Positions 36,100 through 45,942 of a DNA stretch of 64,000 nt are shown here, in pieces; position 1 is the stretch's first letter, and the number at the start of each line of letters is the position of its first letter. The stretch spans positions 124,001-188,000 of the forward strand of contig CAVUYB010000015.1 in the NCBI GenBank assembly GCA_963745595.1, in the 5' to 3' direction. The notes under the pieces were generated by a model that searched no databases, was not told the DNA's origin, and saw only the letters and a list, made by a program, of their open reading frames with translations. The position numbers and the translations under genes are program-made. The stretch is from DASZUK01 sp963745595. Lineage in GTDB: Bacteria; Actinomycetota; Acidimicrobiia; Acidimicrobiales; RAAP-2.

Positions 36100-37273
36100 T
36101 CAGCTCTGGACGCACGCGCCGGTGCCGACGTTCGACGTCCGGGCCTCGGCCTGCTCGACGCGGCTCAGCACACCCGGCGACGCCAGCGCGTAGCCGACGT
36201 CCGCGTCGACGGTCGACCGGGAGAAGACGACCCCGATCACCGTGCCGTCCGCCTCGACGACCGGTCCGCCGGAGTTGCCGGGCTGGACGTCCGCGTCGAG
36301 CTGGTAGACGCTGCGGACGACTGTCCCTTGGTTGTAGATGTCCCGACCCTGCGCCAGCAGGCTCGACGCGATCCCGGCCGGCGCGACCGCCAGTGTCCCG
36401 TTCTGCGGGTACCCGAGCACCGCACCCTGCGTGCCGCGTTCGACGTCGTCGGGATCGAGGTTCAGCGGCGGGCCGAGCGGCGCCTTCGTCCGCAGGACCG
36501 CCAGGTCGAAGGACGGGTCGAACAGCACCGCGGTAGCCGGGTAGGTGACGCCCTGGACGATGACGTCGGTGGACGGCTCGCCGGCGACGACGTGGGCGTT
36601 CGTCACGACCAGCCCCGGCGCGACGACGAAGCCGGAGCCCTCCTGGAGGTAGCCGCAGGCCTGACCGATGACCTTGACCGTCGACGCCCGCGGCGACCGA
36701 CCCGATCTGGTCCGCCTCGGTTCCCGACGGCGTCGCCACCGGCTGGGCCGTCGGCTGGGCCAGGCCGGCGAAGACCGGCGGGAACCCCGAACCGCCGAGG
36801 AACGTCTGGAGGTGGTCGAAGGCGTCCGGCACCGGCGGCATGACGTCGTCGACCGCCTTCAGGACGTCGGACCGTCCGATGGCCGAGCTGAGCCAGACGA
36901 ACCGGCTCTCCGACAGCAACGACGCCATCAGCCACGACGAGACCAGCACCGCGGCCACCGCCACCGCGACGCCGAGGATCGCGTCGACCGACGCGAGGTG
37001 TCCCCGCTGGAGGGCTCGGTAGCTCCACCCGCCGGCGATCCGGCCGGCGATCCCGACGATGACGGCCAGCCCCAGGACGAGCACGAGCGCTACCGCGGTC
37101 CTCACTCCCGGCGAGTGGATGGACGAGCCGATGGCGTCGGCGATCACGACACCGAGAAGCAGGCCGAGCAGGAAGCCACCGAACGTCAGCACCTGGACGA
37201 GCGCGCCGAGCCGCAGACCGTGCACGGCCGCGGCGACCACCACCAGGATCAGCACGAGGTCGACCCAGTCCAC
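36100..37273 (-). CDS. MarP-like membrane serine protease (CvpA + trypsin-like), one frame break
   Basis: A reconstructed 390-residue protein. Four membrane helices of CvpA/colicin-V type fill residues 1-120, then a trypsin-like domain carries the triad His in TNAHVVAG, Asp in FDLAVLRT and Ser in QPGNSGGPVV. Architecture and length match mycobacterial MarP, a periplasmic protease for acid and oxidative stress. The frame breaks at a CCC run (36687-36689; GGG on the coding strand), consistent with one extra base just after GTEADQIGSVAA. Downstream on the same strand are GH15, dehydrogenase and MBL genes. Confidence 0.87.
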
Positions 37274-37376
37274 CGGCGTCGAGGGTAGACGACCGGGTCG
37301 CCCCGGCCGCTACGGCAATGGCGGTGACGCCACCGGGAGCAGGCCGGCCGTTAGGTTGTCAGGCCGTGGAGGGCGC

Positions 37377-38739
37377 GTGAGCGACGGGCCGATCTCGGGG
37401 CCCCGGCGCCCGGGCCTGCGGATCCTGGCCCGGTGGTCGGCCGTCGCGACCACCGCCGTCGTCGCGGCGACCGTCGTCGTCGGGGTGCTCGGCGCCGGGC
37501 TCGGTCCGACGTCGGCCCTGGCCGCTGACCGGGGCCGGCCCACGACGACGCCGGTGGCGGTGTGGGGCCAACCGGCGCCCGCCGGCACCGGTTCCCTCGA
37601 AGCCGTGTCGTGCGGCGACGCCCGCCACTGCTGGGCCGTCGGCCGTTCCGCGGTCGACACGCTCGACGACGACGACGTCGACCAGCCCGTCGTCGTCGGT
37701 CGTCATCGACGCCACGACCGATGGCGGGAGCACGTGGACCGCCGAACCGGTCACCGTCAGCGACCCGACCGACCTGGCCGCCGTCGACTGCCCGGACCGT
37801 CGGCACTGCATGGCCGTCGGCATCGCCGACGACGACGGCCCGATCCTCGGCGCGGTGCTCGTCACCGCCGACGGCGGAAAGGGGTGGCAAGCCGTGGCCT
37901 CGCCGACCGGGTCCGTCGACCTCTCGGCCGTCCACTGCTTCGCCGTCGCCGACTGCCTCGTCCTGGCCACTGACGGGTCGACCTACTGGTCGGCGTCGAC
38001 CACCGACGGCGGAAAGGTGTGGCAGCGCGGCGGCTCGCTCCCGCCCGGCTTGGCCGGCATCAGCCACGTCGCCTGTCTCGACGCCACAACGTGCGTCACC
38101 GTCGGCTACGTATCGTCGACGCCCGGTCAAGGGACCGGGGCGATCGCCGTCACCGACGACGGTGGGGCCAACTGGACCAGCGCGCCGGTGCCGGCCGGTG
38201 TCGGTGTCCTCCACGGTGTCGACTGCACCGCCGGCTCGACCTGCGTCGCCGTCGGCACGAAGTCCACGACGACCACCGACGTCGCCCTCGCCCCGAGCCA
38301 GGTGCTCGTCAGCGACGACCGCGGCACCTCGTGGAGCCTGACCGCGTCGCCGATGGGCGTCGGCGACGCCTTCGCCATCTCCTGCCCGGCCGGCGGCGGC
38401 TGCGCGACGGTCGGCACCGTCTGGACGGTCACGAACCCCCCGACGCCCATCGGCGGCGTCGTCGCGTCGGGTGCCGGCGGCCTGGCCTGGCAGACGATCC
38501 GGACGCGCTACGTCCCCGTCGGCCTCACCGGCGTCGACTGCCCCGCCCCGACGTCGTGCGTCGCCGCCGGCAACGACGTCCTGGCCCGCATCGCCCTTCC
38601 CCTCCCCAAGAAGACCGGCCGGACCGCGGGAACCGGCGGGGCGAGCACCACCAGCACGACCGGCACCGGCACCACCGGCTCGGCCACGACGAGCCCTACC
38701 GACGTTGGCGGGGCGACGGGAGCCCCCGCCACCGGCTAG
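37377..38739 (+). CDS. Secreted beta-propeller-like repeat protein, one frame break
   Basis: An exported protein of about 453 residues. It has a basic N terminus and a hydrophobic core ending in TSALAADRG, consistent with a signal peptide. The body holds about seven repeats with a paired-cysteine signature: SCGDARHCWAVG, DCPDRRHCMAVG, ACLDATTCVTVG, DCTAGSTCVAVG, SCPAGGGCATVG and relatives, each followed by DGG.(T/K)W strands as in YCF48/sialidase-like propellers. The C terminus is Thr/Gly-rich. The frame breaks at 37698-37699 (GTCGGTCGTC), consistent with one extra G. Function unknown; a ligand-binding or cell-wall role is a guess. Start GTG. Confidence 0.72.
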
Positions 38740-39679
38740 TCAGCCGAGCGCGGGGACGACCTCCTCGGCGATCAGTCGTAGATGGTCCAGGTCGGTCAGG
38801 TCGAGCACCTGGAGGTAGATCGTTGTCGCCCCGAGCTCGCCGTACGCCCGCAGCCGCTCGGCCACCTCCGCCGGCAAGCCGGCCGCGCCGTTCGTCCGGA
38901 GCTCGTCGACGTCTCGCCCGATCGCCGCGGCCCGGCGGGCGAGCTCGGCCTCGTCGACCCCACAGCAGACGACGACCGCCGCCGAGAAGCGGAGCGCCGA
39001 CGGATCCCGGCCGGCTTCCTCGCAGGCCCGGCGGGTGCGGTCGTACTGGGCGGCCGTGTCGTCGACCCCGTGGAACGGCACGTTGAACTCGTCCGCGAAG
39101 CGGGCGGCCAGCCGGGGCGTCCTCGTCGGGCCGGCGCCGCCGACGATGACCGGCGGGTGCGGCGACTGCGCCGGCTTCGGCAGCGCCGGGCTGTCGGTGA
39201 CCGTGTAGTGGCGCCCGTCGTACGAGAAGCGGTCGCCGACCGGCGTCGTCCAGAGGCCGGTCAGGATCTCGAGCTGCTCCTCCAACCGGTCGAACCGTTC
39301 CTTCATCGGCGGGAACGGGATGCCGTACGCCCGGTGCTCGTCGTCGAACCAGCCCGCGCCCAGCCCCAGCTCGATCCGGCCGCCGCTCATCGCGTCGACC
39401 TGCGCGACGCTGATCGCCAGCGGGCCCGGCAGGCGGAACGTCGCCGACGTCACGAGCGTCCCCAGCCGGAGCCGGGTGGTCTCCCTCGCCAGGCCGGCCA
39501 GCGTCACCCAGGCGTCCGTCGGCCCGGGCAGGCGCGTCGCCGACCATCGCGGCCATCCACAGGTAGTGGTCGGACCGGAAGAAGCCGTCGAAACCCAGCT
39601 CCTCGGTCGCCCGGGCGACCGCCAGCAGGCGCTCGTAGTCCGCACCCTGTTGTGGTTCCACGAAGATCCTGACCCGCAC
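38740..39679 (-). CDS. LLM-class F420-dependent oxidoreductase, one frame break
   Basis: A luciferase-like monooxygenase-fold enzyme of about 312 residues. It begins MRVRIFVEPQQGADY (GTG start) with FDGFFRSDHYLW, then LRLGTLVTSATFRLPG, MSGGRIELGLGAGWFDDEH and PPVIVGGAGPTRTPRLAARF, the pattern of F420-using members. The frame breaks near 39535 at GGCGACGCGCC, consistent with one extra base. It ends directly against the stop of the convergent propeller gene. The substrate is unknown. Confidence 0.85.
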
Positions 39680-39800
39680 GGCTCCCACCGTACCGCCGGG
39701 CGAGCGACCGCCTGTGCCGCTGGCCGGCACCGCCGACGGCGGTCGCGTCCGCCCGTACGCCGCCGGCCCCGGAAAGCGCGCTCGGTGCTAGAAGTTCGTG

Positions 39801-40694
39801 ATGCAGATCGGCGTGGTCTTCCCCCAGACCGAGATCGGTGACGACGTCGGTGGGATCAAGGCGTTCGCCGAAGCGGCCGACGGGCTCGGCTATCGCCACG
39901 TCGTCGCCTACGACCACGTCCTCGGCGCCGACACCCGCGTCCACGCCGACTGGGACGGCCCGTACGACCTGTCGAGCACGTTCCACGAGCCGCTGGTCCT
40001 CTTCGGCTGGCTCGCCGGGTTCACGTCCCTCGACTTCGCCACCGGCATCCTCGTCGGCCCGCAACGCCAGACCGCGCTCGTCGCCAAACAGGCCGCGGAG
40101 GTCGACCTGTTGGCCGGCGGCGGCCGGCTCCGGCTCGGGCTCGGCATCGGCTGGAACCGGGTCGAGTACGAGGCGCTCGGGCAGTCGTTCGGCGACCGCG
40201 CCGCCCGGCTCGAGGAACAGGTCCACCTGCTCCGCCGGCTCTGGACGGAGGAGTCCGTGACGTTCGACGGCCGTTTCCACACCGTCAACGCCGCTGGGCT
40301 CGCGCCACGGCCCGCGGCCGGCGCCATCCCGATCTGGCTCGGCGCCATGGCCCCACCGGCCCTCCGACGGGTCGGCCGGGTGGCCGACGGCTGGTTCCCC
40401 CAGGTCCGACCGGGCGCCGGGCTCGAAGAGGCGCTCGAGATCATCGCCGCGGCCGCTCGAGACGCCGGCCGCGACCCGGCCGCCATCGGGTTCGAAGGCC
40501 AGGTCCTCGCGTCGACCGATCCCGACCGGGCCGGCCACCACGCCGACCGCTGGCGGCAGGCCGGCGCCAGCCACCTCTCCGTGAACACGATGGCCGCCGG
40601 CTACCGGACCGTCGACGACCACATCCTCGCCCTCGCCCGGCTCGCCGACGCGCTCGGCGTCCGCCGGAACGACGACCGGTCGGGTACGGCATGA
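39801..40694 (+). CDS. LLM-class F420-dependent oxidoreductase
   Basis: A 297-residue luciferase-like enzyme: MQIGVVFPQTEIGDD, HVVAYDHVLGAD, FATGILVGPQRQTALVAKQA, GRLRLGLGIGWNRVEYEALG and IPIWLGAMAPPALRRVGRVA. This is the TIGR03619/F420-type pattern. The ATG at 39801 follows a GTG three bases earlier, and a GCTAGAA motif 8-14 bases upstream suggests a leaderless or very short leader. It is divergent from the other LLM gene and is coupled by ATGA to the next gene. Confidence 0.88.
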   Translation: MQIGVVFPQTEIGDDVGGIKAFAEAADGLGYRHVVAYDHVLGADTRVHADWDGPYDLSSTFHEPLVLFGWLAGFTSLDFATGILVGPQRQTALVAKQAAEVDLLAGGGRLRLGLGIGWNRVEYEALGQSFGDRAARLEEQVHLLRRLWTEESVTFDGRFHTVNAAGLAPRPAAGAIPIWLGAMAPPALRRVGRVADGWFPQVRPGAGLEEALEIIAAAARDAGRDPAAIGFEGQVLASTDPDRAGHHADRWRQAGASHLSVNTMAAGYRTVDDHILALARLADALGVRRNDDRSGTA

Positions 40695-41587
40695 CCGGTC
40701 CGCCTACCTCTGGTCCGCCTACCGCTGGCCCGCCTACCCGCTGGTCGCCCGGCGCTGGCGCTCCCTCCGGACCGCCGCCCGGCTGGTACCCGGACCCCGC
40801 CGGCAGCGGCGGCCAGCGGTGGTGGGACGGTTCCCGGTGGACGCCGTACACGACGACGCCGCCGCCGGCGCCCACGGCGGACGACTACCTGCCGGCGGGC
40901 TGGGTCGATCGCCGGGCGGCGCGACCGCGGGCTGGTGGAGCGCCAATCTCGACTCGGTGGCCCGCCAGTTGGTCGACGCCGAGCGGCGAGCGGTCCCGAC
41001 GGGGCGGTGGGCCGATCGTCGCCTATGCCGCGCTCTCCGTCGCCGACCTCCTCGTGCTCGTCCTGCACTACGGCGGCACGTACCACCGGTGGGACCACTT
41101 CTTCCACCAGATCAACACGGCCAGCCAGGCCGGCCAGCCGCCGCCGGCCGTCCCGTCGGCCCTCGCCTTCCCGCCGTATCTCTTCGTCGTCTCCCTCGCG
41201 TCGATCGCCGCGGCCATCCTCCTCCTCGTCGGGCAGCACCGGGCGGCGAAAGCGGCCCAACGGCTGCGGCTGCCGGCCACCCACCGGCCCGGGTGGGGCG
41301 TCGGCTTCTGGTTCATCCCGATCGCCAACTTCTTCTGTCCGTACCAGGCGATCCGGGACTGCCTGCCGCCGGGCCACCCCGGCCGGCGCCGGGTCCTCCG
41401 CTTCTGGCTGCTGTACTTGGCGACGACGCTCGTGACGGTCGGCGCGGAGATCACCACGACCTTCAGCCGGCCGGCGGGGATCGGGCTCACCGCGCTCGTC
41501 GCCGCCCTCTGGGTCCTCGTCGTCGTCGACGTCCGCAAGGTGATCACCACAGTCGAAACGGCGCACCGGCAGCTCACCGAGCACTGA
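40691..41587 (+). CDS. DUF2510-DUF4328 membrane protein, frame disturbed twice
   Basis: The N terminus is Pro/Gly-rich and carries a DUF2510 motif PGWYPDPAGSGGQRWWDGSRW. The C-terminal part is a DUF4328 membrane domain with helices around FPPYLFVVSLASIAAAILLL and GVGFWFIPIANFFCPYQAI and a last helix LTALVAALWVLVVVDVR. Between about 40920 and 41014 the better coding frame (GWWSANLDSVARQLVDAERR) differs from the flanking frame. One shift at 41014 looks like an extra G, the other near 40920 like a missing base. Function unknown. Its ATG overlaps the LLM stop. Confidence 0.72.
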   Translation: MTGPPTSGPPTAGPPTRWSPGAGAPSGPPPGWYPDPAGSGGQRWWDGSRWTPYTTTPPPAPTADDYLPAGWVDRRAARPRAGGAPISTRWPASWSTPSGERSRRGGGPIVAYAALSVADLLVLVLHYGGTYHRWDHFFHQINTASQAGQPPPAVPSALAFPPYLFVVSLASIAAAILLLVGQHRAAKAAQRLRLPATHRPGWGVGFWFIPIANFFCPYQAIRDCLPPGHPGRRRVLRFWLLYLATTLVTVGAEITTTFSRPAGIGLTALVAALWVLVVVDVRKVITTVETAHRQLTEH

Positions 41588-41657
41588 GCCTCGCAGTCGC
41601 CGCGCCGTGCCTGGTCCGGGTGGCTGCCGCAGAGATTTCGTTACGGTGTCGCTAAGA

Positions 41658-41690
41658 GTTTCCCGGCGGTTTGCCGGGAGTTCACCTACG
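41658..41690 (+). promoter_or_regulatory. PHO box (three 11-base direct repeats) upstream of pstB
   Basis: GTTTCCCGGCG, GTTTGCCGGGA and GTTCACCTACG follow one another without a gap. Actinobacterial PhoP binds tandem 11-base units whose core is GTTCACC. The last unit ends 18 bases before the pstB GTG, so phosphate-starvation control of the pst cluster is likely. Confidence 0.78.
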
Positions 41691-41708
41691 AAGAGTAGGA
41701 CTGTTGTC

Positions 41709-42599
41709 GTGCAGCGAGAGACGGAGGGCGACGGCCGCGTCGGCAGGCCCGAGGCGGCCGCCGTCCCGACCGGCAGCCGGCCCGCGCCGCCCCCACCGAC
41801 CGTCGACCCGCTCCTCGAAGCCCTCGACCCCGACCGCGGCCGTCCGGCCCACGTCATGGCGTCCGAGGGCCTCACGCTCCGGTTCGGCGAGAAGACGATC
41901 CTGTCGGAGATCGACATGCAGTTCGGCCGCGGGACGATCACCGCGCTGATCGGTCCGACCGGGTCGGGCAAGTCGACCTTCCTGCGGACGCTCAATCGCA
42001 TGAACGACAAGGTGCAGGGGTTCCGGTACTCCGGCGACGTGCACCTCGACGGCACGAGCATCTGGGCGTCGTCCCAGGATCTGCTGACGCTGCGCCGGCG
42101 GGTCGGCATGCTGTTCCAGCGGCCGAACCCGTTCCCGATGTCCATCCGGGACAACGTCGTCGCCGGCGTCAAGGCCCACCGGATCGCCAAGGGCAAGCAG
42201 TTCGACGTCGTCGCGGAGCAGCGACTCCGCGAGGTCGGGCTGTGGGACGCGGTCAAGGACCGCCTCGGCGATTCGCCGTTCCGGCTGTCCGGTGGCCAGC
42301 AGCAGCTGCTCTGCCTGGCCCGGGCGCTGGCCGTCGGGCCGGAGGTGCTGCTCCTCGACGAGCCGACGTCCGCCCTCGACCCGATCTCGACCGAGTACGT
42401 CGAGGCCCTCGTCCGGGAGATGGCGCCGGCGCTCACGCTGATCGTCGTCACCCACAACCTCGGCCAGGCCCGGCGGGTGGCGCACAACACGATGTTCTTC
42501 TACGACGGCCAGCTCGTCGAGCACGGGGCGACCGAGCAGATCTTCGAGAGCCCGAAGAACCCACAGACCGAGCGGTACGTCACCGGCCGCATGGGCTGA
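41709..42599 (+). CDS. pstB: Phosphate ABC transporter ATP-binding protein
   Basis: A 296-residue ATPase. Walker A is GPTGSGKST, followed by FLRTLNRMND, the Q loop LFQRPNPFPMSI, signature LSGGQQQLLCLARAL and Walker B LLLDEPTSALDP, all as in PstB. A 45-residue Pro/Ala-rich N-terminal extension precedes the domain; the ATG at 41857 would remove it. The GTG at 41709 is used because it follows the PHO box closely. Unlike most pst operons, pstB comes first here. Confidence 0.92.
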   Translation: MQRETEGDGRVGRPEAAAVPTGSRPAPPPPTVDPLLEALDPDRGRPAHVMASEGLTLRFGEKTILSEIDMQFGRGTITALIGPTGSGKSTFLRTLNRMNDKVQGFRYSGDVHLDGTSIWASSQDLLTLRRRVGMLFQRPNPFPMSIRDNVVAGVKAHRIAKGKQFDVVAEQRLREVGLWDAVKDRLGDSPFRLSGGQQQLLCLARALAVGPEVLLLDEPTSALDPISTEYVEALVREMAPALTLIVVTHNLGQARRVAHNTMFFYDGQLVEHGATEQIFESPKNPQTERYVTGRMG

Positions 42600-42736
42600 A
42601 CGGCCGGTCGGCGGTGAACCGGCTGTTCGGTAATGGCAGCACCGGCATCTGTCGACCCGACGGGTGCTGAGCAATCCGCACGACAACCCACAACCAGACA
42701 ATCCACACCATCCCAATCCACAAGGAGGAAGTACCT
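42600..42736 (+). other. CA-rich leader between pstB and pstS
   Basis: The gap contains repeated CAATCC(G/A)CA-type units and is poor in secondary structure, in contrast to the GC-rich surroundings. It ends in a strong AAGGAGGAA ribosome site. It may provide an unstructured leader for high pstS translation. Confidence 0.4.
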
Positions 42737-43850
42737 GTGACTCGGATCTCCCGAGCCAAGCGTCTCGTCCCGGCCGTGATCGGCGGCGCCGCACTCGGTC
42801 TCGCCGTAGCCCTGCCCGCCGGCGCCGCGTCGGTCAAGCTGCCGAACGAGCGGGGTCGAGACCCCGTCGAGCGGCACGGTCAGCGAGACCGGGAGCAGCC
42901 TGCTGTACCCGCTCTTCAACCTGTGGGTGGCCGGCTACAACCAGACGTACTCGCAGCTGACGATCCAGACGGCCAGCACCGGGTCGGGGACCGGCATCAC
43001 CGACGCCTCCAACGGCACCGCCGACATCGGCGCCTCCGACGCCTACCTCTCGACAAGCGAGCTGCAGGCCACGCCGACGCTGGAGAACATCCCGCTGGCC
43101 ATCTCGGCCCAGCTCATCGCCTACAACGTGCCGGGGGTGACCACCCACCTGAAGCTGAGCGGCAAGCTGCTGGCCCAGATCTACCAGGGCAAGATCACGA
43201 CATGGAGCGACTCGGCCATCGCCAAGCTGAACCCGGGCGTCAAGCTGCCGACACTCCCGATCGTCACCCTGCACCGGGCCGACTCCAGCGGTGACACCTT
43301 CCTGTTCACCTCGTACCTGTCGAAGGCGACACCGTCCGGCTGGGGCAGCACGATCGCCTACAACACCACAGTCAGCTGGCCGAACGTCCCCGGTGCGCTG
43401 GCCGAGACCGGCAACTCGGGCATGGTCGCCGGCTGCAAGGCGACCCCGGGCTGCGTGGCCTATGTCGGCATCAGCTACCTGACGCAGGTCCTGCAGGCCG
43501 GCGCCGGCTACGCCGAGCTGCAGAACGCGTCGGGCCAGTACGTGCTGCCGAGCCAGGGATCGATCGCCGCCGAGGCGGCGTCGTTCGCCGGCAAGACGCC
43601 GGCCAACGGGACGATCTCGCTCATCTACGGCCCGGCCAAACAGGGCTACCCGATCATCAACTACGAGTACGGGATCGTGAACACGAAGCAGTCGACAGCG
43701 TCGACGGCCAAGAACATCCGGTCCGTCCTCGAGTGGGCGGTCAACCCGAAGCTCGGCAACAGCCCGACCTACCTGTCCCAGGTGAACTTCCAGCCGCTGC
43801 CGACCAAGGTCGAGGCCGGCTCGATCAAGCAGATCCTGAAGGTCAAGTAG
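42737..43850 (+). CDS. pstS: Phosphate-binding protein PstS, one frame break
   Basis: The periplasmic or lipid-exposed phosphate receptor, about 370 residues once reconstructed. A signal peptide MTRISRAKRLVPAVIGGAAL leads into ALPAGAAS. The binding-protein core has SLLYPLFNLWVAGYNQTY, ASTGSGTGITDASNGTADIG, LHRADSSGDTFLFTSYLSK and a C-terminal YPIINYEYGIVN. The frame breaks at a GGGG run (42852-42855), consistent with one extra G. The GTG start follows a strong ribosome site. Confidence 0.92.
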
Positions 43851-43894
43851 GGCCACAGGGTCAGATAACCAGGACACGAGGTCAGTAGGAGCAC

Positions 43895-45002
43895 ATGAGC
43901 GTCGTCGGCGGGACCGCGGGTGAGATGCCCGCGGTCCCGCCTGCGCCTCTTCCGCCGGCGCCAGCGCCGGTGACGGTCGCCGCCGACCGCCGTGTGCTGC
44001 AGGTCCTGCGGCGCTCGGAGAGCGGCGTCTGGCGGTGGGCCGGCCGCGTCGCCGTGATGCTGCCGCTGGCCGCGCTCGTCTTCGTCCTGGCCGTCCTGGC
44101 CGTCAAGGCGGCGCCGGCCATCCGGGTGAACGGCTGGAAGTTCCTGACCGGCTCGACGTGGAACGCCGGGCAGCGGCTACGGCGGCGTCACCCACACCGA
44201 CGGCGTCGCCCACCCGATCGGGGCCGAGTACGGCGCGTGGCCGCTGATCGCCGGCACCCTCCAGACGTCGGCCATCGCGGTCGTCATCGCCCTGCCGATC
44301 TCCGTCGGCTGCGCCTTCGCCCTGACCGAGCGGTTGCCCCGCTGGATCTCCCGGCCGCTCGGCTTCGCGGTCGAGCTGCTCGCCGGCATCCCGAGCGTCG
44401 TCATCGGCCTCTGGGGGATCCTGACGTTCGGACCCTTCCTGGCGGCGCACGTCTACCCGATCGTCGCCGACCACATGCCCGACGTCCCGGTGCTCAGCTA
44501 CTTCCGCAACCCGGTCGGCCACGGCGAGGGCCTGCTGACCGCCGGGCTCGTCCTCGCCCTGATGATCGTCCCGATCATCAGCTCGACCACCGCCGACCTC
44601 TTCCGCCAGGTCCCCCGCCTCCCCAAGGAGGGCGGTGAGGCCCTCGGCATGACCGACTTCGAGGTGGCCAACCGGATCACCGTCCCCTGGGTCCGCTCCG
44701 GCATCATCGGCGCCACCGTGCTGGGCCTGGGCCGCGCCCTCGGCGAGACGATGGCCGTGGCCATGATCGCCGGTTCGATCTTCCAGGTGGCGCCGAACAT
44801 CTACTCGCCCATGTCGACCATCGCCGCCACCATCGTCAGCAAGCTCGACGGCGCGCAGACCGACGGCACCGGGTTCGCCGTCGCCACCTTCGCCGAGCTC
44901 GGGCTGATCCTGGCGGTCATCTCGGTCGTCGTGAACCTGGCCGCCCGGGGCATCGTCCACCGCACGTCGCGGCTCGGCGGCCCGGTCGGCCGGGGGGCCT
45001 GA
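43895..45002 (+). CDS. pstC: Phosphate ABC transporter permease PstC, one frame break
   Basis: An integral membrane permease of about 368 residues. After a Pro-rich N terminus, a first helix VMLPLAALVFVLAVLAV precedes APAIRVNGWKFLTGSTWNAG; the rest includes ELLAGIPSVVIGLWGILTFG and the EAA loop EALGMTDFEVANRITVPWVR. The frame breaks at GCCGGGCAGC (44168-44170), consistent with one extra G, restoring GSGYGGVTHTDG. It lies between pstS and pstA. Confidence 0.92.
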
Positions 45003-45020
45003 CGCCGTGGGCCTGACGCG

Positions 45021-45891
45021 GTGAGCGGGTCACGCCGGCGCGGCGGGCTCGAGATCGCGTTCCGGATCGGGACGTACCTGGCGCTGCTGCTCGTCCTCGG
45101 ACCGGCCCTGTGGATCCTCGGCGGGGTCGTCGCCCGGGCCGTCCCCCACTGGCGCTGGGACGTGCTGTGGACGCCGACCAAGGGAACGAGCGGCGGCCTC
45201 GAAGGGGCCATCATCGGCACGCTCATCCTGATGGTCGGCGTCCTCCTCATCGCCGGCACCATCGGCGTCCTGGCCGGCATCCACCTGGCCGAGCTGGCCC
45301 GCCCGAGAAAGAGCGGGAAGCCGAGCGGCGGCGTCGTGCGGACGGCCGCCGACGTGCTGTCGGGCTTCCCGTCGATCGTCCTCGGCTACGTCGGCTACGT
45401 CGCCCTCGTCGTCGGGCTCCACTGGGGCTACTCGCTCCTGCCGGCGCTGCTGATCCTGTCGATCATGGTCGTGCCGTACATCGCCAAGTCGACCGAGACC
45501 GCCGTCCGCCAGGTCCCGACGGCCTACCGGGAGGGCGCCGAGGCCCTCGGCATGTCGATGGGCTACGGGCTCCGCAAGGTCATCCTCAAGACGCGCGCTG
45601 CCCGGCATCGTCACCGGCCTGCTCATCGCCCTGGCCATCGCCTGCGGCGAGACCGCACCGCTGCTCTACACCGCCGGGTGGAGCGGCAGCGTCTGGACAG
45701 GGTCGTTCATCGGCGGCCACCAGTTCTCGTACCTGACCTATCCGGTGTGGACCTTCTACAACACATCCACCGAGTCGGGCCACTCCCTCTCCTACGACGC
45801 CGCGCTGCTGCTGCTGGTCATCGTCCTGCTGCTCCTCGTCGCCTCCCGCATCGTCGTCGCCCGGACCCAGCGGCACGCCGAGAGCCGCTGA
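45021..45891 (+). CDS. pstA: Phosphate ABC transporter permease PstA, one frame break
   Basis: A membrane permease of about 289 residues. It has ALLLVLGPALWILGGVV, VLSGFPSIVLGYVGYVALVV and the EAA loop REGAEALGMSMGYGLRKVIL. The frame breaks near 45594 at ACGCGCGCTG, consistent with one extra base, continuing as ALPGIVTGLLIALAIACGET. The GTG start is 18 bases after the pstC stop. It completes the pstBSCA set. Confidence 0.92.
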
Positions 45892-45942
45892 GCGCTCCCG
45901 GTAGGGTGGGCCCGGCGGGGCACGAGACACCGAGGAGGACTG

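Noticed and set aside
33846..36536. 896-codon plus-strand open frame
   Set aside because: Antisense to GH15 and the protease; biased Arg/Asp/Pro composition typical of GC-rich shadows.
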